The notes under the pieces are model-generated. The model worked only from the letters and a program-made list of their open reading frames with translations, did not search any database and was not told the origin of the DNA. DNA of 64,000 bases from Orientallactaga sibirica (lineage: Eukaryota; Chordata; Mammalia; Rodentia; Dipodidae), in contig JAEOAD010000001.1 in NCBI GenBank assembly GCA_036365145.1, positions 98,739,501 to 98,803,500 on the forward strand. Direction: 5' to 3'. Shown piece by piece: positions 46,245 to 55,457 of this stretch. Numbering within the stretch: position 1 is the stretch's first letter; each line of letters begins with the position of its first letter. The translations under genes and the position numbers were made by a program.

Positions 46245-46249
46245 TTTTA
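46212..46249. repeat. (TTTA)n microsatellite
   Basis: About nine TTTA units, probably the tail of the lost or unrecognised part of a SINE. Confidence 0.93.
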
Positions 46250-46401
46250 CAAATAAATAGTAAACCAGATTACACCGGGTTTCTGAGGTGATTCCTGTCT
46301 TCTGTTTCAGACCCATAATATCACAAATGCATCTTTGTTCATGTTCTCTGTAAAGGTCTCTGCTCCCAAAGGTGTTGCATCCATTCATATGAAAGAGCAG
46401 C

Positions 46402-46745
46402 GTGTGTGTGCATGTGTGTGTATGTGTTATGCATGCACGTATGTAATGCGTATTTTTTATTTGTGTGGGTGCACATTTGCAGGTGTGCACATATGTGTGC
46501 CTATATATGTGGAGGCTGGAAAAAAATTAGTGTTATCCTCAGTAACACTGTCCACCTCTTTTTGAGAGAGGGTATTTTCTTGGCTAGACTGGCTTGATCA
46601 TGTTCTCCAGAAATCCTCCTGCCTCAGTATAGCATGTGATGGGATTACAGGCCACCAAGTTCAGCATTTCATGTATACTGAAGAGCAAATTCAGGTTCTC
46701 AGATTTTAAAGCAAGCAGTTTACTTCCAAGCTCTCAACTACCCAT
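46402..46745 (-). mobile_element. B4 SINE, old
   Basis: TG-rich start, GTGGAGGCTGG, CACCTCTTTTTGAGAGAGGGTATTTTCTTGG, CCTCCTGCCTCAG, GATGGGATTACAGGCC, CAAATTCAGGTTCTCAG and a terminal CAAGCTCTCAACTACCC. The reversed B4 order is kept but diverged. Confidence 0.65.
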
Positions 46746-47304
46746 GAAAGAGCAGTTCTTACCCAGTTTGTGTGCATGAGCAACACATCCTGCATTGCAG
46801 AATGTGGACTTGTATTCCAATTCGGATGTTCCCAGGTTTTGCTGCTAGCAAGCTGTATTGACTATGGACAGCAAGCAGCGAAATGGCTGCACGTGCAGGA
46901 AGCATGGCTTCTGCACACTTACAAGCCCTTTTGGTCTTTTCTACAAAGAGACCTCTGCTCTTCTTAAGCCCATCATAAGCTCCAGAGAGTGAGACCCCAA
47001 GAGCCAAAACATTTCAGCCCAGCATGATGAGTAAGGGAGCACACAGACATCATTGTCCAAATAAAGAACGCATTTCTTTGGACTGCCTGGAGACAAAGCC
47101 CAGCCCACTGCTAGAGGCAACAAGGAAATAAGGAAAGGCTGCATAAACCAAGGAAACTTCCCACCAGAAAATGAGGGAGCAGCAAGGGAGAGAGATAGAG
47201 ATGGAGGGGAGTTAAGGAAAGGGTGAGGTATAGTGAGACACAGAGAAAGAGCGAGCCCAGACACCAAGCTTAAATACCACGGTAATTACTAGTTCAGTTT
47301 ATCT
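46746..47304. other. Intronic sequence next to the SORCS exon
   Basis: No repeat recognised. Minus-strand frames 46759-47007 and 46941-47267 are downstream of the exon in the intron and not spliced to it by any site I can see. Confidence 0.45.
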
Positions 47305-47310
47305 ACATAC
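47305..47310 (-). promoter_or_regulatory. SORCS1: 5' splice site of the SORCS exon
   Basis: The minus strand reads TTTGGAG then GTATGT. The intron GTATGT is a good donor match, preceded by exonic AG. It sets the exon end in phase 2. Confidence 0.82.
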
Positions 47311-47378
47311 CTCCAAAGCGAGCTCTCCGTGATGCTCCCCAGGTTGTAGTCATAGAGCTTTGTCAAAATCAGAATCAC
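47311..47378 (-). CDS. SORCS1: Internal coding exon of a SorCS-family VPS10p receptor, probably SORCS1 exon 2
   Basis: The 68-bp exon reads VILILTKLYDYNLGSITESSLW in one open frame, followed by AG, which with the next exon would complete an arginine codon. It starts in phase 0 and ends after the second base of a codon. From memory this is the first stretch of the VPS10p ten-bladed beta-propeller of SorCS receptors, just before the STDYG blade. SorCS1 is a type I membrane sorting receptor that controls trafficking of neurexin, AMPA receptors, APP and insulin receptor. The YNLGSI wording fits SORCS1; I recall YDFNLGSV for SORCS3, so the paralogue is likely but not certain. Both splice sites are intact and no frame damage is seen, so this is a functional exon and not a retrocopy. 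No other exon of the gene was found in the window. Confidence 0.88.
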
Positions 47379-47407
47379 CTGGAGGCAGAAAAAGACATCA
47401 CAGTGAG
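47379..47407 (-). promoter_or_regulatory. SORCS1: 3' splice site and branch-point region of the SORCS exon
   Basis: Read on the minus strand, the intron ends with a pyrimidine-rich run (TCTTTTTCTGCCTCCAG) directly before the exon GTG. A CTCAC element (47403-47407) fits the yUnAy branch-point consensus and puts its A about 26 nt from the exon, a normal distance. Confidence 0.8.
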
Positions 47408-48065
47408 TCTCAAACAATTACACTTGTTTAGATCTGAAGTGGCCCCAGGGAAGGCTTAGGATTCCTTTAATGGACCCTCAACATAATTGAATGAATAGAT
47501 ACTGCTTTGCTGCTATGACTGGGGAAGCGGCTGCCTAGCCTGTCAAGCAAGAAGTCAGTGCAGGTGCCCTCCCCATTTTTCTCCCTGTCATCCCATAGCA
47601 AGAACTACCTGCATGCATGTGTATGTCTTACACAGGTGGGCGAGTTTGAAATATTGAAAAGGCAGCCCCTGAGTACATGATTGGGAAAGGAAGTCAATGA
47701 TGCGGTTCCCAGCCCCCACAGCTGAGCCGTGTGGTCTGGTTTCCATCTATTAGTACCAGTATCATTTAGTAGATGAGGACGGCACTGTTATCTCCCAGAA
47801 AGAGTTGCTCTGAGGAATAAGATTAGGTAATAAGTTAATAAATGTATGTCCCACATATATTAACATATGGGTCTTCACTGTTCCTTCTCTTTCTCCCTCT
47901 TCAAGAGAAAAGCACTGGACAGCAGCTGCTAAGCACCACAGGAAGGCTAATTAACATTTGTTACAAGAGCAATTCTAGAATGGATGGGTCTTGATGTTCA
48001 TAGAATTTGAATATGGGAAACCAACTATAAGAAAAAGATTATAATATTAAAAATTGAGAACAAGT
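47408..48065. other. Intronic sequence upstream of the SORCS exon
   Basis: No repeat recognised in these 650 bp next to the exon. Confidence 0.45.
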
Positions 48066-48329
48066 GTGTGGGGAGATGGCTCAATTAGTCAAGCACTTAG
48101 TGAGCCAGCACGAGGATCTGGGTTTGGATTGCTACTACCCAGATAAATGCCAGGAGGATTTCGAGGTCCCCCTATAATCCTAGCTCTCTGGAGGCAGAGA
48201 TGAGATTGCCTGGGACAAGCTGGTAAGTTAGATGAGCCAAATTTGTAAGTGTTGGGTTCAAGTGAGAAATCCTGTACCACTAAAAAAGATGGAGGAGTGA
48301 AGAGGAGGCCTGACGTCAGCCTCTGACCT

Positions 48330-48385
<56 letters not shown>

Positions 48386-48455
48386 GCATGCGCACCTACA
48401 CATACACATGAGCATACATATCCCCATGTACACTGCATATGGACACACAGTAAGA
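48066..48455 (+). mobile_element. B4 SINE with expanded CA end
   Basis: GGAGATGGCTCAATTAGTCAAG..CACGAGGATCTGGG head, CTATAATCCTAGCTCTCTGGAGGCAGAG middle, then CAGCCTCTGACCTCCACACAC into a long CA repeat and CATGCGCACC. The B4 order is complete. Confidence 0.82.
48331..48383. repeat. (CA)n microsatellite in the B4
   Basis: About 26 pure CA units. Length and purity suggest polymorphism. Confidence 0.95.
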
Positions 48456-48490
48456 AAAAAAAAAAGATTCAGAAATTGAGGGCACTGACA

Positions 48491-49159
48491 TTAAGTTTCT
48501 TTAGCTTCAAGCATAGGCCCTCTGATTTGTAATCTGCAAACACTTTCAGCCCCACTGAAATTGAGGAAACTATAAGTGTCCAAGAATTCTCGTGGTGCTG
48601 GAAGAAAAGGAATATAGTGAAACTTGGAAGACTGTGAAGCGGTAGCATCAAGCAGGCTCATCCTCACAAGCCACATGGATGATCTTCCCTTCTCTCTGCT
48701 GCAGAAGGTCTTTGCCATCTCTGTGGTTCCAGAAGATAGCTTCTTTGGGCCCATGGCAGTGAACAAGGACTTCTTGCTTTCCTGAACTTCCCAAGCACCA
48801 AGATTCTTAGGAAAATGTTGAGAGCAGCCTGCCTCCTTACCAGTGTGTACCATACATCTGCTCACTCTTATGACATAAGGAAAGAACGCAGCAGGCCTGT
48901 CCATTGTTCTGCTGACATTTGTATTTTGCTCCTGGTACCCACACAGCCCGGAATTTTTGGCACTCTTCTGATATTCCCAAATCAGCAGGAAACCATTGAT
49001 ACTGATTTCCTGGGTTTTCTCTGAAAGCCAAGAGCTCAATTCTAGAAGCAGCTGCAGGAACATTCTGACTTGGAGGTAGGATCCTTCCAAATTCCAGACT
49101 GCAGGCACTGGCACCTGATAGGCTGGAGGCAGGAGCAACCATGAGAAGATACTCAGCAC
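48491..49159 (-). other. Longest open frame of the window (222 codons), function unknown
   Basis: The frame lies in the same strand as SORCS1, in the intron before the exon, with no repeat inside that I recognise. It starts MLSIFSWLLLPPAYQV, which is hydrophobic, but the rest shows no domain. No promoter, splice site or polyadenylation signal pairs with it. Probably chance; it is recorded for its length. Confidence 0.25.
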
Positions 49160-49224
49160 ACACTTTCACAGAAAGGACAAAACTGACACCATGACAGGTT
49201 TCCATAAGACATCACTTTAGCTAG

Positions 49225-49526
49225 GCCTAAATTTCAATTTCCTGGAGGGACAGGCAAGATTCCTGAGAAATCTGAAACCAAGGGCCATTAATCAATGACT
49301 GCTCTGACCAGAAACAGCTGAGTCAGTTCCTGTAAAGTCACCAGACTTGTCCCTTTCGCCCCAGCCAATCAAAGATGAATGAATGAAACTGCCACTTGCT
49401 TAGCCAATCACGTTAGGAGATTACCTCACCGGCTTAGAATTCCCCTAGACCTAGCCGCCAAAACCCTAAGACCAATCAAAAAAAACCACAAGTACAGTTA
49501 CTGTTCAAATTAGCCAATCATGTTAA
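49225..49526 (+). mobile_element. Gammaretrovirus-like (ERV1) solo LTR, 5' part (U3)
   Basis: Four CCAATCA boxes (CCAAT at 49365, 49404, 49472 and 49514) lie in a U3-like sequence. The 3' half after the DIP has a TATA-like box and a typical R-U5 end. The start is uncertain (somewhere at 49200-49300). No primer site follows the LTR end, so it is solo. Confidence 0.65.
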
Positions 49527-49539
49527 AAGACTAAAAGCC

Positions 49540-49750
49540 GGGCTGGAGAGATGGCTTAGGGGTTAAGGCGCCCGCCTCCTAAGCCTAAGAACACTGGTTC
49601 CAATCTCCATCGGTTCCAATCTCCAGGTCCCACATTTAGCCAGATGCAAAGTGACGCAACGGTGCAATGCCGCACTTGACCACAAGGGGGCGCACACATC
49701 TGGATTTCGTTCGCAGCAGCTGAGACACTGCTGGCGCCCCCATCTCTGTC

Positions 49751-49799
<49 letters not shown>

Positions 49800-49844
49800 C
49801 TCTCTCCAAAAAAATAATAAGAAATAAAAAGTTAAAAAAAAAAA
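49540..49844 (+). mobile_element. DIP-like SINE (long form, duplicated B-box block)
   Basis: GGGCTGGAGAGATGGCTTAGG..GCCAGATGCAAAGTGACGCAAC..CACAAGGGGGCGCACACATCTGG, a long CT run and an A-rich tail. The block GGTTCCAATCTCCA appears twice in tandem (near 49597 and 49613). Flanks AAGACTAAAAGCC and AAGACTGAAAGCC differ at one base, placing the insertion inside the ERV1 LTR. Confidence 0.95.
49680..49693 (+). promoter_or_regulatory. CTCF-like core in a long DIP SINE
   Basis: CCACAAGGGGGCGC differs from the CTCF core CCACCAGGGGGCGC at one position. It contains a CpG, so binding could depend on methylation. Motif evidence only. Confidence 0.5.
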
Positions 49845-50031
49845 CAAGACTGAAAGCCCACCAAAATTCCTATAGCTGTGCTTAAAAGGAGCCTGCGAGC
49901 TCCTCCTGGGGTCACCATTTTATATGGATGGTGACCCCCTCATGCTGGTTGATTCTACAGAATAGACGCTCTGTGTTTTTACATACTATTCGACTCTAGG
50001 GTCTTTCTTCAGTGATTCTCGAACCCTAACA
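49845..50031 (+). mobile_element. ERV1 solo LTR, 3' part (promoter, R and U5)
   Basis: A TATA-like CTTAAAAG (49881-49888) is followed by GAGCTCCTCC, an 11-bp inverted repeat, CTACAGAATAGACGCTCTGTG and the end TTCTCGAACCCTAACA. This layout is that of gammaretroviral LTRs. Confidence 0.72.
49908..49938. repeat. Perfect 11-bp inverted repeat in the LTR R region
   Basis: GGGGTCACCAT (49908-49918) pairs with ATGGTGACCCC (49928-49938) around a 9-base loop. In RNA from the LTR it would form a stable hairpin. Confidence 0.85.
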
Positions 50032-51013
50032 CTCACAGCAAGCACACTGGGCATCTGTGACCCCAGGTTTGATGTGAATTAAGGAAGTGATATGGTGACA
50101 TACAGACAGACAGAGATCTCTGAAGACCTGGCCTCTAATGTCCCCCCACACCTCACCCATATGATGCACTTCCTCAAATAATCCGTTGAAAACTTCCTTC
50201 TTTAGCAAAACGTGAGCAAGTGTGAGGTGTGTGGCCACCTGTGGACACATCAGATGCCATGCCTGTGGAGGGGGCATATGTTTAACAGATCCGTGTGTCA
50301 ATTAAATCACTCTAAGTGCTAAATTTCAATCACCTCCATCCCACGAGCACTGATCGGTGGCAGTAGGGTGGCTGTTTGTTGGAAGACAGAGAATGATGTC
50401 TCGAGGCTTCAGTACGATTTTGCTGAATAGGGTATAAATCCCCCACCAAGGAAATGGAGATGTGGGCGGCAAACATGTCTAGGTAGTTGCTCTTGTGACA
50501 CAATAGGGCAGGAAACTAAACAGTGACGTTCAGCTGGTCACAGGCTGTGTCTCTCATTCATCTGACAACTTCAGAGGCATGCCAGAAAGGAACCCAGCAT
50601 GGGATGGTATCAGGCCACACATCCACTTCCTTACCAACAGAAATTAAGCAATTCCCAGGGCAGACAGGTACTGGAAGGGAGAAATCTGTTCTCTGTCTCT
50701 TCTTATGGGGCTAGGAAAACTAAAATGCCCATGAAACACTCAGGCAGTGTATCGGTTCTGCTCGGGAGCGGTGTCCTGTGTGGCATTTCACTGCGTGTCT
50801 GTTTGAGTCAATCTAATTTGTTTTCCGAAGCAGAACAAAAAGGGGAAGAGGGCTGCTAACCTTCAGGTGTGTTTTCTGTCCATTATTGCAGGCCTCTTCC
50901 ACTCTTTTTCCTTTCTGCTGCCAGTGTGCATTTAATTATCCCTTTACTCCTGGACAGTTGGGTGATATGTCATTATATGAGACCTATTTTCACCTTTCTT
51001 TCTTTCTTCCTTT
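50032..51013. other. Unannotated intronic sequence
   Basis: Nothing recognised. Confidence 0.4.
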
Positions 51014-51205
51014 CTTTTTTTTTTTACAAAAATATTTTTATTCATTAATTTGCAAAGAGAGAGAAAGAGGTAGGCAGGATGGATGAATGAGCATTCCAGT
51101 TCATCGTGCCAATGTAAACAAACTCCGGTCGCAAGTGTCACCTTGTGGATCTGGCTTTATGTGGGTACTGGGGAATCAAACCTGGGTCATTAAGAACTGA
51201 ATAAT
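51014..51205 (-). mobile_element. DIP-like SINE, outer copy, 3' part (split)
   Basis: In reverse: A/T-rich tail, GAGAGAGAAAGAGG, CAATGTAAACAAACTCCGG, ATCTGGCTTTATGTGGGTACTGGGGAATC and CCTGGGTCATTAAG. The head is displaced to 51424. Confidence 0.82.
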
Positions 51206-51412
51206 GGGGCTGGGGAATGTTTCAGTGGTTAAGGCGCTTGCCTACAAAGCGTAAGGACCCAGGTTCCACATCCCAGTACCCACATAAGCCAGATGCACAA
51301 GGTGCTGCATGAGTCTGGAGTTCCTTTGCAGTGGCTAGAGGACCTGGCTTGCCCATTTTCTTTCTTTCTCTCTCTCTTTCTCTCTCAAATAAATAAAAAA
51401 TTAATTAATTAA
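51206..51412 (+). mobile_element. DIP-like SINE inserted in another DIP
   Basis: GGGGCTGGGGAATGTTTCAGTGGTTAAGGCGCTTGCC..AAGCCAGATGCACAAGGTGCTGC..CTTTGCAGTGGCTAGAG, CT-rich stretch and AATAAATAAA tail. It lies in the opposite orientation to the copy it splits. Confidence 0.92.
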
Positions 51413-51423
51413 CTTTAAAAGAA

Positions 51424-51464
51424 GGAAAGTGCCTTAACCACTGAGAAATCTCACCAGCTCCTCA
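51424..51464 (-). mobile_element. DIP-like SINE, outer copy, 5' head
   Basis: AAGTGCCTTAACCACTGAGAAATCTCACCAGCTCC is the reversed DIP head, continuing the copy broken at 51205. Confidence 0.8.
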
Positions 51465-51571
51465 GTGTTTCAGTGTTAGTGATTTTCCTGTTTTGATTGT
51501 TCTGATTTTTGACACTGTGTAATAGCATCGGAACTTGTTAATAGGGGATCCCTGTCAAAATCACTACTGCT

Positions 51572-51711
51572 AGCCGGGCATGGTGGTGCAAGCCTTTAAT
51601 CCCAGCACCCGGGAGGCAGAGGTAGGAGGATCGCCGAGAGTTCGAGGCTACCCTGAGACTACATAGTGAATTCCAGGTCAGCCTGAGCCAGAATGAGACC
51701 CTACCTCAAAA

Positions 51712-51780
<69 letters not shown>
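51572..51780 (+). mobile_element. Young B1 SINE with an A66 tail
   Basis: GCCGGGCATGGTGGTGCAAGCC..CACCCGGGAGGCAGAGG..GGATCGCCGAGAGTTCGAGG with many CpGs intact. The tail is CAAAAAGC followed by 66 uninterrupted A (51715-51780). Perfect duplication aaaatcactact (51557-51568, 51777-51788). Confidence 0.97.
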
Positions 51781-51783
<3 letters not shown>

Positions 51784-51788
51784 CTACT

Positions 51789-52109
51789 TCTGAGTGAGAA
51801 AATAAAGAAAGCAATTGTCTGCATATGCTGGTCCCATTCTCTCATCTTTAAAAACGTAAAAGGAACTGTTTAGTTAAATGTGAAATTTACTTAAGTACAA
51901 ATAACTGATCATTTATTTTTATTCATTCCATAAACAATTTGGTTAGGTTTAAATGTACAACACTTAAATTATAAATTTAATGCTTTGACAAGCATATTAT
52001 AACAACTGAGTGCCCATTTATAGCTATATTTTGACTTTAGCATCTGGTGACAAGGTATCTCTGATTAAAATAGTGAGTTGTAACTCTATGATGACAGCTT
52101 CTCGTGAGC
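51789..52109. other. Unannotated intronic sequence
   Basis: AT-rich, nothing recognised. Confidence 0.4.
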
Positions 52110-52442
52110 TGAATGTAAAGTGTCCTCCATAGGGGCCTGTTTTGAACATGGTCCCTAGCTGGTGGCGGTGGCACCGTTGGGGAAGATTGCGGAACCCTTA
52201 GGAGGTAGAGTCTTGTTTGAAGAAGTGGGTCACTGGGTGTGGATCCTGAGGTTGTGTCGCCTGGCCCACCCACTTCCCCTTGATTATCTGCTTCCTGCTG
52301 CAGGCCACAGTGTGAACAACCACCCAGCCACATCTTCTCTGCCATGACGGAATATATTTCCGAAACTGTAAGCAAATAGAACTGCTCTCTTTCCTGAATT
52401 TGCTTCTGGTCACACATTTATTCACAGAAAGTAACTAATGCA
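52110..52442 (+). mobile_element. Solo LTR, ERVL-MaLR (ORR1/MT-like)
   Basis: CTCCATAGGGGCCTGTTTTGAACATGGTCC, TAGCTGGTGGCGGTGGCACCG, GGAACCCTTAGGAGG, GAAGTGGGTCACTGGGTG and the end AGTAACTAATGCA follow ORR1-type LTRs. It differs in body from families A and B in this window. Confidence 0.78.
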
Positions 52443-52510
52443 CAGCTTATTTTATGTTCCTCTTCACACCTCAGGGTAATTTCTTTAAATAGCTAGGATA
52501 CAAATATTAA

Positions 52511-52554
52511 CGGAGAGCTGGAGAGATGGCTCAGTGGTTAAAGGTGCTTGCTGC
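52511..52554 (+). mobile_element. Tailless 44-bp tRNA-like insertion with perfect target duplication
   Basis: GAGAGCTGGAGAGATGGCTCAGTGGTTAAAGG with GTGCTTGCTGC is the 5' head of a B4/ID-type SINE, cut off before the B box. There is no A-tail. The 10-bp flanks are identical, caaatattaa (52501-52510 and 52555-52564). Confidence 0.75.
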
Positions 52555-52564
52555 CAAATATTAA

Positions 52565-55412
52565 TGAGTTCATAATCTCCACTTACAGTATACCTGGACC
52601 TCAGCATCCAGTTATTTATGGAATTTTCCACAGTGACATATCTCAAGTATCAGCCCTCCCCAAACCAGTCTGGAGACTGCTGTCATCACATATCTGGTTC
52701 TTCTTTGTCACATCTATGTCTTACAAAGCTCCTAGGAGTGGCCTGCTGCTGTCCATATCAGAGAGAATGTCAGCACCCATCCGCCACCCGTTCTCCTAAA
52801 GTTAAGCACTCTTCACTGGTACGAGGACGCCAGAAACTGACTGATGCTGCGAACAGCAGGGTAACCAAGGAAGAAAGCCAATGTTTTACCCAATGCCTGA
52901 TTGCTTGGGACCCCAAAATATCACTCCTTTTACTAGAGGCTTCTACAGAACTCACCAAATAGTTCTACCAACTCTAGCTCCTCATTCCTTTGTAAGGATA
53001 TAAGAAATTTTCCAAAAGAAAAATAAATGTCAATTCATTCCTCCCTTCTAGCCCTCACATCTTTGTGCACAGGCATTCAAGGACTAAGGTTTGTGGAGAT
53101 AACAGAGAGACATACTAATGTGTGGATGATTCGACAGAGTATTTTACTGTAATTTAGCAAGAAACAGTGAAAACGGTTTTGTTGCACCAAAATGATAGGG
53201 CAAGCATTCTTTCTAGGTATTTGCTACAATGAATTAATGTGGCAACAGTGTAAGTTTACACATAGGCAATTTTAACTAAGTGAGTCATATAACAGCTTTG
53301 AATTTCATAATATTTTTCATTGAAATGAAACCACAAACACTTAAGGAACCCCAAGAATACTCCCCCTGGTAACCTATTTCTACACAGCATACATTTGAAA
53401 ATTTCTGTCTTTACTGTTACATTAATGCAGAAAATCAAAATCTGTTAGTCACGTTCCAAGTAGCAGTACAGTAATTTCCCCTTTCGTTAACTGAGAATAA
53501 AAATGCAGGACTTCCCAATTCTTTTCTAACTGAAGAATTGACTCCTATAGCAAATGAACTACAAGATGGTGGGAGTATCACTTATTTATGAAGAGACTTG
53601 ACCTGGCTACTGATCTACACTACATTTTTACCTAAAAAACAAAAACAAAAAAATCTTAGAAGGGGGACATGCTTTTGCATTTATCAATTATTAATAATTG
53701 GAGTTTTCTTTTTCCTTCTGTGTCCAACTATGGAAACAAATGTCAATGGAAAAAAAATAGTATGCCATCGGCTTCTACACAGTGAGCAGTTTGCTCCAAA
53801 GATTCTGAAGCCTCTTTCTTTCCAAATGCTCTGTAACTCAATATCCAGAATAATAAAGATGATGACAGGGTCTTCAGCCACAAGCACCATGTCTCAGTAA
53901 TTTCTGTAATTGTGGACCTGGAGAGACCCCACAGAACTCCACCAGGGTAATATTCACAAACATTCCCTGAGCTTGGCCATAAGCTGGATCTGATGATCCA
54001 AAGATGCCAGCAGGTCGGGGCAGGGCTAGAACCAACTACTTTCCCCCTTCCCCCATTAGCTTCCAGCTGCTGAGATATTTCATCATTGCCCTGGCTCACA
54101 GGTCCACCTCTTTTCTTATTAAAGAACAATGCATGAGTATTGATTTAAATAAGAAGTGGGTGTTCAATAGCTAGCATTTTTTTGGGGGGGGGTTAGTTGT
54201 TTTCTTTGTGCTCTAGTTATATCACAAAAAAGTTAACTTACAACAATGATTTTCTTTAAAATATCCATGTGTTAGAATGTGTCTTTGGTTCAGGAAGCAT
54301 TTTTCAAACTTTACAACTTAAAAGGAGGCTATCATACTTTTGGGGAGTCACAAATCCATTAAGTTTATGATTGGATAAAAATCTATGAGTATAAAACAAT
54401 GAATATACCATTAATGATACTGATCTTTTCTGGATCCTAACAGGGTCATGAATTCAAGAATAAGCATTTTAATAATTCCAAGAAAAATAAGTGCTTTGTG
54501 TAGAAGAAAGGATTTTGAGCTTGAAAATCCTACAAATTTAATTCAATAAAAAAATTAATCAGCCTGGTTAAAACAAATATGTGCCATGAGGAAACAAGAG
54601 AAGTATAAGACTTGGTACTGGTCCCTGGCAGTTCATAGCCTGGTGAATCAGGAAAAAAAGTCACACCTTTTGGAAAGCAAGGAAGATGTGAGTTCATAGA
54701 AGAGGGGGCATTCCCAGAAGACATGTGTGATGCTGATGGACAAGAGAGGCTACATAGGTAGAAGATGAAAGGAAAAGGACCATGCTAATAGTGATTCAGA
54801 CATGTGGACAGCCAGAGAGCTGTGGGAGCCGGTCCTCAGGTTACTCTCAAACTTAGAGCGTGAGGAGGGACAGAGACTGTCCAGAACAGAGATAAGGTTT
54901 GGATCTTCCTGGGCTCTTTGCTGGGAGAGGAAAAGGCCTTGCATCCAAACACCAGATTTTTGAGTCCTGCTTTAGCCACAATATTCATGAGAATGCTGTT
55001 ATCAGCAAGGACTACTCCCCCAAAGGGGACTCAAACATAAGTGTTTTATTCTTTTCTAATAAGAAAGTCCAGAATTGGTGCATTTTCAGACCTAACAACA
55101 TGAAGATGTTAGAAGGCCACTGCTGATGTTCATGTGTCCCCTCTAGATATATCAACACTCACTATTATATACTTTCATGTTTGCAAAACAGGATTAACAT
55201 GTCTTTTCACCACACACAGACATAGTTACACCCAGCAGAAGAAAGAAAGACCTATATATTGTCATGTATGTTTTGTTTCATGTTGTCTTATGTCTTCATC
55301 TTGGGCTATTCTAGCTTTCCCTCACTGTGACAAAATGCTTATAATGATTACTATAGAGAAAAAAAAATGATCTATTTTTGTTAATGGTTTCAGAGATTTC
55401 ATCCTGTGGTCA
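52565..55412. other. Unannotated intronic sequence
   Basis: 2.8 kb, the longest stretch without a recognised young repeat. G-run at 54185-54192. Frames at 52548-52962, 53598-53900 and 53743-54129 lie on both strands with no family likeness. Conserved intronic elements could be here; alignment would show. Confidence 0.4.
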
Positions 55413-55457
55413 ATTTATTTTATTTTATTTTATTTTATTTTATTTTATTTTATTTTA
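55413..55457. repeat. (TTTTA)n microsatellite
   Basis: About nine TTTTA units. Confidence 0.95.

Larger units (their letters stand above)
1..47310 (-). other. SORCS1: 5' part of the intron after the SORCS exon (probably intron 2)
   Basis: No following SorCS exon (expected to start STDYG..YEKL) was recognised in these 47.3 kb on the minus strand, so the intron probably extends beyond the left edge. It is filled with retroelements of very different age, listed separately. Confidence 0.65.

Noticed and set aside
1..47310. A second SorCS exon (STDYG..YEKL) in the left intron
   Set aside because: I looked for its reverse complement and for matching residues in the frames and found none; short exons could still be missed by eye.
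48089..48448. 119-codon minus-strand frame
   Set aside because: Lies wholly in a B4 SINE and its CA repeat.
52555..52564. The 44-bp insertion as an ordinary decayed B4
   Set aside because: The two 10-bp flanks are identical and directly abut the fragment, which a random truncation of a longer element would not leave.
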